Source of the DNA: Actinoplanes sp. NBC_00393
GTDB lineage: Bacteria > Actinomycetota > Actinomycetes > Mycobacteriales > Micromonosporaceae
Length of the DNA stretch: 64,000 nt
Reading direction: 5' to 3'
Assembly (NCBI RefSeq): GCF_036053395.1
Contig: NZ_CP107942.1
Span: 8,264,501-8,328,500 of the forward strand
Shown in pieces: positions 57,962 through 64,000 of this stretch (positions are counted from its first letter, which is position 1; every line of letters begins with the position of its first letter). Made by a program: the position numbers and the translations under genes. The notes below the pieces were generated by a model. That model did not search any database and was not told where the DNA came from. It saw nothing but the letters and a program-made list of their open reading frames with translations.

Positions 57962-59418
57962 GCAGCGAAGGATCCATCACCAAGCGGTGCACCTGCAAAG
58001 ATCCCGTCACCAAGAAACGGCTCAACAACAAGTGCCCGAAGCTGCGTCGCCCCGGCGGGGCGTGGAGCACCACCCACGGCGTGTGGGGCTACCAGATCGA
58101 ACTGCCCACCGCCGGACCCCATCGCCGCCCGATGCGGCGCAGCGGCTTCGACGGCAAAGACGAGGCACGCGCCGAACTCGACCACGTCCGGTCGCTGCTC
58201 GACATCGCCGCCGACGACACCATCACCGCCCTGCAGATCGGCGACATGCTGCACGCCTGCAAGAGCGGCGACCCGCTGCCCAGCCGCGACGACGTCGCCG
58301 CCCGTGTCCGCGCCGGAGTCCCCGCATCGGTCGAGGTCACCACCGGCCAATACCTCAACGACTGGCTGGCCGGACGCCGTGGCCTGTCGGAGAAGACGCT
58401 GCGCGGCTACGCCGACGACATCCGCCTCTACCTCGTCCCGCACCTCGGCGACATCCCGCTGCAGCAGCTGCGGATCGGCCACGTCCAGGCCATGTTCACG
58501 GCGTTGGATGCACGTAACACCGAGATCCGCGATGGCCGCGCCAGCCCGGATCCCGTCGTGCGTGCCCGCTATCGCGGGATCCGCCCGCGTAGCGCCACCA
58601 GCATGCGGCGGCTATTCGCCACCCTGCGGGTCGCGCTCAACCACGCCGTCCTGCCTGGTCGGCTCATCCCGTTCAACCCTGCCCTCGGGGTCGAACTCGA
58701 CCCGGAGGACTCGACACCGCCGCGCGTCTGGACGCTGAAAGCGATCGAGAAGTGGAAGGCCACCGGCGAGCGGCCCAGCCCGGTAATGGTGTGGCGACCG
58801 CAGGAAGCCGGACAGTTCCTCGACTTCGCGGCACGCCACGACGCCGTCCTCTATCCGATGTTCGAGCTGATCATGCATCGTGGGCTGCGGCGCGGTGAGT
58901 GCTGCGGCCTGTCCGACTGGGACGTCGACCTCGACGAGGCAATCTTGACGGTCATCGACCAGATCACCCCGGTCGGATACAAGCCGGTCAAGAAGAAGGT
59001 GAAGAGCCGAGCCGGGGAACGCACGGTCGCTCTCGGGCCGAAAACCGTGGCCACCCAGAAGGAGTACGTGGCGATGCGCGAGCGGTGGCGGCAGGCCAGC
59101 GGCGACGAATGGCCCGACACCAACTACTACTTCGTCCGGCCCGACGGCCAGCCGTGGCACCCGCAGACGATCAGCGACCGGTTCGACAATCTCGTGGCCA
59201 AGAGCGGCCTACCGCCGATCCGACTGCACGACCTGCGGCACTGCGCGGCCACGTTCCTGCGCGGCGGCGGCGCGGACATGAAGGAGGTCCAGTCGGTCCT
59301 CGGCCACTCCCGTCAGAGCGTGACCTCGGACCTGTACACCTCGGTCGTGCTCGAGCTGCAGCGCGAGCACGCCGACGCCGCCGCCGACCTCATCCCTCGC
59401 GGCGACAAGGCAGCCTGA
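57958..59418 (+). CDS. Phage-type tyrosine integrase of the conjugative element
   Basis: 486 residues, GTG overlapping the excisionase stop. The N-terminal arm-binding region has a C-T-C...C motif (11-26); core-binding domain about 128-235. Catalytic residues: Arg311 (G-L-R-R-G-E), His424/Arg427 (H-D-L-R-H), His450 (L-G-H) and Tyr460 (L-Y-T-S). Matches integrases of actinomycete ICEs. No tRNA or clear att repeat was found next to it, so the attachment site is unknown. Confidence 0.92.
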   Translation: MSSEGSITKRCTCKDPVTKKRLNNKCPKLRRPGGAWSTTHGVWGYQIELPTAGPHRRPMRRSGFDGKDEARAELDHVRSLLDIAADDTITALQIGDMLHACKSGDPLPSRDDVAARVRAGVPASVEVTTGQYLNDWLAGRRGLSEKTLRGYADDIRLYLVPHLGDIPLQQLRIGHVQAMFTALDARNTEIRDGRASPDPVVRARYRGIRPRSATSMRRLFATLRVALNHAVLPGRLIPFNPALGVELDPEDSTPPRVWTLKAIEKWKATGERPSPVMVWRPQEAGQFLDFAARHDAVLYPMFELIMHRGLRRGECCGLSDWDVDLDEAILTVIDQITPVGYKPVKKKVKSRAGERTVALGPKTVATQKEYVAMRERWRQASGDEWPDTNYYFVRPDGQPWHPQTISDRFDNLVAKSGLPPIRLHDLRHCAATFLRGGGADMKEVQSVLGHSRQSVTSDLYTSVVLELQREHADAAADLIPRGDKAA

Positions 59419-59494
59419 CCGCCCGCCCGCCGCGCCTTGGCCATCAGCCACCCGCTGACGTGCGGGTATGCGGGAAGCTGCCTATGGTGAGGTC

Positions 59495-59530
59495 GTGCCT
59501 GCCCCGGTTCCCCCGTGCCGGGGCAGGCAC
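59495..59530. terminator. Bidirectional hairpin between integrase and HTH gene
   Basis: 13-bp perfect arms GTGCCTGCCCCGG (59495-59507) and CCGGGGCAGGCAC (59518-59530) between two convergent genes. Confidence 0.7.
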
Positions 59531-59551
59531 GATTCGTGGCTTGGGCGCTGG

Positions 59552-59908
59552 TCATGGCCCGGTGGTTTCCAGCGCTGCGTGGGCTGGCGACCCGGTCATG
59601 CTCCCGATTCCCGTCTGACTCGAATCACGAGCACCTGCTGCTCCCGTCCTGGCCCGGGCGGTCCGAGGCTGGCGGTGTCGGACGCCGCCGTGCGGGCGGA
59701 ATTCGACGCCGGCCGCTTTCATCAGGCGGTAGGCGGTGCCGTACGAGACTCCAAACTCGCTGGCGATCTGCTTGGTGGACGGTTTGTCGTCCTCGCGGTA
59801 CCGCTTGGCCATCGCGGCACCAGCCTCGGCCTGCTGCGGCTTCGACATGTTGCGCCGGGGCGTGCGGCCTGGTTCGGAGTTCGTCGTGCTGCGCTGTCGT
59901 GAACCCAT
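59552..59908 (-). CDS. Helix-turn-helix protein
   Basis: 118 residues, ATG with AGGAGG box. K-P-S-T-K-Q-I-A-S-E-F-G-V-S-Y-G-T-A-Y-R-L-M-K-A-A-G-V is a resolvase-type helix-turn-helix, as in small actinomycete regulators. Basic Arg-rich tail. Related to the 61265 protein; the two bracket the helical-repeat gene. Confidence 0.72.
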   Translation of the reverse strand: MGSRQRSTTNSEPGRTPRRNMSKPQQAEAGAAMAKRYREDDKPSTKQIASEFGVSYGTAYRLMKAAGVEFRPHGGVRHRQPRTARARTGAAGARDSSQTGIGSMTGSPAHAALETTGP

Positions 59909-59974
59909 CGGTTCCTCCTGAACCGTGAGGAGAAGGTGCCGCCGAGCGGTGGCGAAGACGGTTAACCGCGACCG

Positions 59975-61141
59975 TCAAGTGAGAAGGTGAATGAGGACCG
60001 CAACCGCGATCACGGGTAGCAGGACCGCAGTTGTGCGTAGTGCGGCTCGGCGGGCGCGTCGGTGGGCCAGGTACGCGGCAATCGTGTCAGTGAGCTGCTG
60101 CCGGACCGCGCTGTCGTCCGGCTGCGGCATGCGGTCGGCGGCGAGCATGACCGCAGCATCGGGTTCGGTGAGCATCCGGCTGATCGCACCGGCGATGTCG
60201 CCGACGCGGTAGCCGGTCAGCGGATGGCGGCGTTGGGCGTCGTGGCCGTTGATGACAGGTGTGGGGGGCGGCGTGCGGGCGGGTGGTGTGGGTAGGAGCC
60301 TGGCCGGCGTCGGCAAGGCTCGGCCTTCCGAAGGGCTCCCGGACGATGTGGCCGTCAGGGGCTGGTGCTTGTGGGTGCAGACGGTGGTGCGGTGGGTGTC
60401 GATGTAGGCGGTGTCATCCGCGGCGGTCTGTGCGGTGTACGAGGCGACGAGGTCGTCCCAGGCTGTGGTGTCGCGGGCTTGGGCCAGCAGGGCGAGCAGG
60501 TGCAGGTCCTGCCTGCAGGCACGCAGCATCCTCATGAACGCCGCCAGGACAGCCGTGCCGGTGCTGGCATCAGGGTGCGGGTGGTAGTGCCAGGTGTGCC
60601 AGGCGCCGACGAGGGTGTTCAGGGCGTCGGTGCATCGGCCAGTGGCGTGCAGGCTGGTAGCGAGGTCGATGGCGGCGGTGAGCGCGCGTTGCGGCTGATG
60701 GATGCGGTATCCGGCGAGTACGCGGCGGCGCACGTCGATCGCGTCGGTGAGCAGGCCGTGCTGGTGCAGCGTGGCGCCGTACGCGTCGGCGGCGGCGAGC
60801 CGTCGCGGGTGTCCGCACGGGTAGAGGACGTGGCTGGCGTGGTAGGCGTGGTGCGCGGCCCGCATCTGGTCGGTGCCGGTGGCGAGTGTGGCGAACAGCG
60901 TGCAGGCGTCGATGAGTTCAGGCTCGGCGAGAACCTGCGTCAAGTCGGCGGTGGTGACGTACGGGCGCAGTGTGGTGGCAGCTTCAGTAGGACGCCCGGT
61001 GGTGCTCAGGAGCAGCGCGGTCATGACGGCCTCCGACAGGTCGCCGACCTCGCCGGCAGCGGGCGCGGCGTTGACCGCCGCCGAGCCGTCGGTGACGGGT
61101 TCGGCATGAGGTGGGAGCGATGATCGGCGTTTCGGTGCCAC
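59975..61141 (-). CDS. Helical-repeat (TPR-like) protein with C-terminal membrane anchor
   Basis: 388 residues, GTG with AAAGGA box. Residues about 35-225 are helical pairs with A-A-T-T-L, A-Y-G-A-T-L-H-Q-H-G-L-L-T-D-A-I-D and A-T-S-L-H-A-T-G-R-C-T-D-A-L-N-T-L units resembling TPRs. A Pro-rich linker follows, and the last 25 residues are a single TM helix. Similar proteins occur on actinobacterial mobile elements; function unknown. Confidence 0.7.
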   Translation of the reverse strand: MAPKRRSSLPPHAEPVTDGSAAVNAAPAAGEVGDLSEAVMTALLLSTTGRPTEAATTLRPYVTTADLTQVLAEPELIDACTLFATLATGTDQMRAAHHAYHASHVLYPCGHPRRLAAADAYGATLHQHGLLTDAIDVRRRVLAGYRIHQPQRALTAAIDLATSLHATGRCTDALNTLVGAWHTWHYHPHPDASTGTAVLAAFMRMLRACRQDLHLLALLAQARDTTAWDDLVASYTAQTAADDTAYIDTHRTTVCTHKHQPLTATSSGSPSEGRALPTPARLLPTPPARTPPPTPVINGHDAQRRHPLTGYRVGDIAGAISRMLTEPDAAVMLAADRMPQPDDSAVRQQLTDTIAAYLAHRRARRAALRTTAVLLPVIAVAVLIHLLT

Positions 61142-61264
61142 GACGGTCCTTTCTCGGCGGGACGTTGACGGCCGCGGGCCGGTGCCTAGTTGAGCGGGTA
61201 CAGCGATCTGAGCGCGGGGTGTAGGCCGTTGGGGTCGGAGGTGACTGGGTGCGGTGATCGAGGT

Positions 61265-61546
61265 TCACGGGTGGGGGCCGGTGAGCCGGGCGGTGCGGCC
61301 GTTGGCGGGTCGGCGTGTCACACCGGCTTCCTCGAGCAGGTTCCAGACGAACCCGTATGAACGGTCGAACTGTGCAGCGATGGCGCGGATCGACAGGCGG
61401 CGTCCCGCGCCGGGTGCGGGCTGGTAGAGCTGCACGGCTTGCTGGCGCAGGTCGTCGCGGGCTTGGCCGGTGACCGGGGTAGAGACTCGGCGGGGCTTAC
61501 CGGGGCGCTGTGCCTCAGTGGTGGTCGCGCGGGCGGGCTCGGGCAT
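61265..61546 (-). CDS. Helix-turn-helix protein
   Basis: 93 residues from ATG 61546 (ATG 61567 also in frame). L-S-I-R-A-I-A-A-Q-F-D-R-S-Y-G-F-V-W-N-L-L-E-E-A-G-V is the same helix-turn-helix type as in the 59552 protein. Basic tail. A 13-bp palindrome lies in the 380-bp gap upstream. Confidence 0.7.
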   Translation of the reverse strand: MPEPARATTTEAQRPGKPRRVSTPVTGQARDDLRQQAVQLYQPAPGAGRRLSIRAIAAQFDRSYGFVWNLLEEAGVTRRPANGRTARLTGPHP

Positions 61547-61620
61547 CGTGGGCTCCCGGTATGGCATGGCGGGGCGGGTGGTGTGCTCCCGATTCGGGTT
61601 GAGTTGCCGATGGCTGGGGT

Positions 61621-61668
61621 GGGCGGTGCGCTCCGGCCTTGGGGGCAAGGGACATGAGCGCACCGCCC
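61621..61668 (-). terminator. Palindrome between GNAT and HTH genes
   Basis: 13-bp perfect arms GGGCGGTGCGCTC (61621-61633) and GAGCGCACCGCCC (61656-61668). The rest of 61568-61929 shows no gene. Confidence 0.6.
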
Positions 61669-61929
61669 CGGCAGCACGTCGGGTCGGCTGCCGTGACCGC
61701 GCAACGCTGGGACAACGGGCGGAGTGAGGTCCCGCTTGGCGGTCGTCGGTGCGCCGAACGGTCTCCGCTCGGAGGCGTCCAGCACGGGCTTTGCTGTTAC
61801 TGGAGTGGTGGTTGGCCGGGGCTGTCGGTGTGGTCAGTGGCGATGATGAGCAGCGGAACTCAGCCGAGGAGATCTCGGCGAGGAAGCCGCCTGACGGTGT
61901 ACCCCGGCAGGCGGGACCGGGGTGGCGTG

Positions 61930-62523
61930 TTAGCCGTTGGCGACCGGCCGCCACATGCGATAAAGGACCGTGTCGCCGTCGACGGCGATGGTCGGCGGGG
62001 TCATGTCGGTGTAGCCGTGGCGGTGGTAGAGCCGCTGGTTGTCCGGGCTCGTGGCTTCGAGATACGCGGGGATGCCATCCGCGTCGAGCTGGTTATGGGT
62101 GTGGTCCATCAGTGCGCCGCCCAGGCCCTGGCCCCACCTGTCGGGGAGCACGGCGAGGAACAGCAGGTGGAAGTGCGGGTCGCGGGGGTGGCTTGAGTCC
62201 ATCTGGTGGTCGAGGTGCTCGAAGCGGGGCAAGTCGTCGCCGGCCAGGTCGGCCAGGTGCTTGGCGTAGTTCTCTGGCTCGGTGACCTCGCCGGTGCGGT
62301 CGAACCAGACGGCGGCGGCGGTGGCGTCTTCGGTCATGACGACCTGCCCGGCGCCGCCGATGGCGTGCTCGATGTAGAGCCGGTACCAGGCCCGGGAAAC
62401 CGGCAGGCGCCGCTGGTCGTCGGGGACGAGGTAGTGGATGACGGGCATGTGCTGGAAGGAGGCCGCGATGATGTCGGCGACGGTGTCGACATCGGCGGGG
62501 CCGGCGATACGCAGTGCGCTCAT
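61930..62523 (-). CDS. GNAT-family N-acetyltransferase
   Basis: 197 residues. F-L-A-V-L-P-D-R-W-G-Q-G-L-G-G-A-L-M provides the acetyl-CoA motif A, followed by Y-L-E-A-T-S-P-D-N-Q-R-L-Y-H-R-H-G-Y. Substrate unknown; the family ranges from antibiotic to small amine acetylation. GAAAGG ribosome site at about 62532-62537. An IS sits 20 bp upstream and separates it from the gene at 63914, probably its former operon partner. Confidence 0.85.
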   Translation of the reverse strand: MSALRIAGPADVDTVADIIAASFQHMPVIHYLVPDDQRRLPVSRAWYRLYIEHAIGGAGQVVMTEDATAAAVWFDRTGEVTEPENYAKHLADLAGDDLPRFEHLDHQMDSSHPRDPHFHLLFLAVLPDRWGQGLGGALMDHTHNQLDADGIPAYLEATSPDNQRLYHRHGYTDMTPPTIAVDGDTVLYRMWRPVANG

Positions 62524-62543
62524 GATCGGTGCCTTTCGGTTAG

Positions 62544-62558
62544 TACTGCAACGGCACT
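62544..62558 (+). repeat. IS terminal inverted repeat, left
   Basis: TACTGCAACGGCACT, perfect match to the right end. Confidence 0.9.
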
Positions 62559-62723
62559 TCATCGGAATGGGTAGCCGCGGCGTTTGTAGTGGCTGAGGCG
62601 GGCTTGGTGTTGGCGGCGTCGTCGCCACCGTGACCACCACCAGACGTGTTCGGGCTGGTGGGGGCGGACGAGTAGTGCGGCCAGCAGGCGCCGGATCTCC
62701 GGTACCGTGTAGCCGATCATCAT
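62559..62723 (-). CDS. Short IS frame downstream of transposase
   Basis: 54 codons; ATG 62723 overlaps the transposase stop (ATGA) and the stop lies directly at the left inverted repeat. The product starts M-M-I-G-Y-T-V-P-E-I-R-R-L-L, followed by W-W-W-S-R-W-R-R-R-R-Q-H and ending Y-K-R-R-G-Y. I recall similar small basic frames after transposases of this kind in Streptomyces. Role unknown. Confidence 0.55.
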   Translation of the reverse strand: MMIGYTVPEIRRLLAALLVRPHQPEHVWWWSRWRRRRQHQARLSHYKRRGYPFR

Positions 62724-63856
62724 GCCGTCCTCGCTGTCGTTTGCTGTTGCGCGGTCAACGTTCGGGCGACGACGAGCCAGGCGTAGGCGGCCATCGACAA
62801 GGTGATGTGGGCGTGCCAGGCCCGCCAGTCACGGACCTGATACTCATCGAGACCGGCCTGGCCTTTGGCCTGCTGGAAGCATTCCTCGATCGCCCAGCGG
62901 GTCCCGGCGATCCGAGCAAGATCCATCAGTCGGGTCTTCCGCGGGCCGTAGCAGACGTAATAGGCCAGCTCGCCGGTACTGATGTTGCGCCGGGCCAGGA
63001 GCCAATGCCCGCGGCCAGGCCGCCAGGACACGCCGATCGGCACCCGTGCCCACCAGTACTCCCGCGGCCCATGAGCACCAGCGCCCGTGGAAACCCTCGA
63101 CCAGGCCCGTCCGGGTAGGCCGGCGATCAGCTCGTCGACACGGACCCGGCCCCTGCTCGTGGTGGCCACCTCGTCGTTGCATCGGGTCGCGACCACATAA
63201 GCCCGGTCGTGATCCTCCAGCCAGGTCCGCAACGATCTGGCCTGCCCGTAGACCTCGTCCATCGTCACCCACGCGGCCGGCACCCCGGCCGCGAACGCTC
63301 TTTCGAGCATCTGCCGGGCCATCTCGATCTTCGTGACGAAGCCGACCTCGTCCGGGATCCCCGCAGCCCGGCACCGGCCCCGATCACCGGTCCACGAGGC
63401 CGGCAGATACAACTGCCGGTCGATCAGCGCGTGCCCGCGCGTCGAGCGGTAGGCCAGGAAGACACCGATCTGGCAGTTCTCGATCCGCCCGGCGGTGCCG
63501 GAGTACTGCCGCTGAACACCGGCGGACTTCACACCCTTCTTCAGGAAGCCGGTGTCATCGATGATCAGCACACCTGCCGGATCACCGAGATGCTCGACGA
63601 CGTAGTCCCGGACCTCGTCACGAACCGCGTCGACGTCCCAATCGGCCCACCGCAACAACCGCTGCATCCCGTCCGGCGACAGATCACCGGCCCGCTCCGC
63701 CAGCGTCCAGCCGTTCTTACGATCCAGGCCCGCGACCAGCCCGGACAGATACTGCCGAGCCCGCCGCCGCGGCTCTGACCTGGTGAACCGGCCCGAGAAC
63801 CGGGCATACAACCGGTCCAGCTCACCCGACCACTGATCAACCTCGATCGCCGTCAC
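62720..63856 (-). CDS. IS701-family DDE transposase
   Basis: 378 residues from GTG. The D-D-E triad is visible: L-I-I-D-D-T-G-F, W-V-T-M-D-E-V-Y-G, and A-I-E-E-C-F-Q-Q-A-K. N-terminal G-E-L-D-R-L-Y-A-R-F and R-A-R-Q-Y-L-S-G-L blocks are the IS701 signature. Intact, full length. Cut-and-paste transposition of the surrounding IS. Confidence 0.95.
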   Translation of the reverse strand: MTAIEVDQWSGELDRLYARFSGRFTRSEPRRRARQYLSGLVAGLDRKNGWTLAERAGDLSPDGMQRLLRWADWDVDAVRDEVRDYVVEHLGDPAGVLIIDDTGFLKKGVKSAGVQRQYSGTAGRIENCQIGVFLAYRSTRGHALIDRQLYLPASWTGDRGRCRAAGIPDEVGFVTKIEMARQMLERAFAAGVPAAWVTMDEVYGQARSLRTWLEDHDRAYVVATRCNDEVATTSRGRVRVDELIAGLPGRAWSRVSTGAGAHGPREYWWARVPIGVSWRPGRGHWLLARRNISTGELAYYVCYGPRKTRLMDLARIAGTRWAIEECFQQAKGQAGLDEYQVRDWRAWHAHITLSMAAYAWLVVARTLTAQQQTTARTA

Positions 63857-63898
63857 ACAACAGGCAACGAGCCGATCATCGATACGTTCCGCTAGCCG

Positions 63899-63913
63899 AG
63901 TGCCGTTGCAGTA
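63899..63913 (-). repeat. IS terminal inverted repeat, right
   Basis: AGTGCCGTTGCAGTA, followed by the TTAG duplication. Confidence 0.9.
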
Positions 63914-64000
63914 TTAGAGAATGGTGGACAGGCCGGAGGCGCTGGCGGTGGCGCTGCGGGTGCCGCGGCCGATGCCCTCGTAGACCTGCGGGTTGGCGTA
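63914..64000 (-). CDS. Partial protein, C terminus only (runs off window)
   Basis: 28 codons visible on the minus strand, ending T-A-S-A-S-G-L-S-T-I-L and TAA. The TAA lies in the duplicated target, so it is the native stop and the IS did not truncate it. No identity can be given from this length. Confidence 0.4.
   Translation of the reverse strand, partial: YANPQVYEGIGRGTRSATASASGLSTIL

Larger units (their letters stand above)
62544..63913 (-). mobile_element. IS701-type insertion sequence, complete, 1370 bp
   Basis: Inverted ends TACTGCAACGGCACT (62544-62558) and AGTGCCGTTGCAGTA (63899-63913) are perfect over 15 bp. TTAG flanks both sides (62540-62543 and 63914-63917), a 4-bp target duplication typical of IS701 (YTAR). 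Contains a full transposase and a short overlapping frame; probably active or recent. Confidence 0.92.

Noticed and set aside
59419..59551. Possible tRNA or att site next to the integrase
   Set aside because: No cloverleaf or repeated core was found; the region is explained by the 59495-59530 hairpin.

Overview
The window is very GC-rich, has dense GTG/TTG starts and many 4-bp stop/start overlaps, and reads as a mobile region of an actinobacterium. I cannot fix the genus; a filamentous actinomycete is likely from the Lsr2-like protein, the IS701-type insertion sequence and the family content. Most of it looks like one integrative conjugative element (or large plasmid) that has itself been invaded by smaller elements.

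Layout. (1) 1-2210: end of a mercury-resistance operon (merA, small Cys-Cys membrane protein, merB). (2) 2346-6196, minus strand: a three-gene recombinase module (tyrosine recombinase, 111-aa KWNLR protein, zinc-ribbon recombinase-like protein) whose insertion truncated a DUF4262 gene at about 6350. (3) 6321-35967, minus strand: about 34 accessory genes, mostly unrecognised. They include a MoxR ATPase/VWA pair, a GHKL-ATPase fused to an HExxH region, a secreted SLT-type hydrolase, a diguanylate cyclase, an Lsr2-like protein, an ECF sigma factor, a flavoprotein and several internally paralogous families. Many gaps contain a perfect palindrome. (4) 36428-44273, minus strand: conjugation operon (pilin-like, TrbL/VirB6-like, PrgI, VirB4, VirD4/TraD) followed by a replication-relaxation protein. 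A helix-turn-helix gene lies upstream at 45106-45960, flanked by two inverted copies of a conserved ~72-bp element and by clusters of TGTCAG motifs. (5) 46431-55817, plus strand: a DNA-modification operon (SAM-fold partner, N4/N6 DNA methyltransferase, PAPS-reductase-like protein, cytosine-5 methyltransferase). It is interrupted at 48807-54023 by a second three-gene recombinase module carrying ArsR, a CDF transporter and an ICMT-like methyltransferase. (6) 56222-59418: small genes, an excisionase-like gene and a phage-type integrase. (7) 59552-64000: two related HTH proteins, a helical-repeat membrane protein, a GNAT acetyltransferase and a complete IS701-type insertion sequence with a TTAG target duplication.

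How the parts fit. The integrase/excisionase pair would move the host element, the T4SS operon would transfer it, and the DNA methyltransferases may mark it. Two related metal-resistance transposons, each driven by the same three-gene recombinase architecture in opposite orientation, have landed in it. Removing bases 48807-54023 restores a single 298-codon PAPS-reductase-like reading frame, so the ends of that element can be placed almost to the base.
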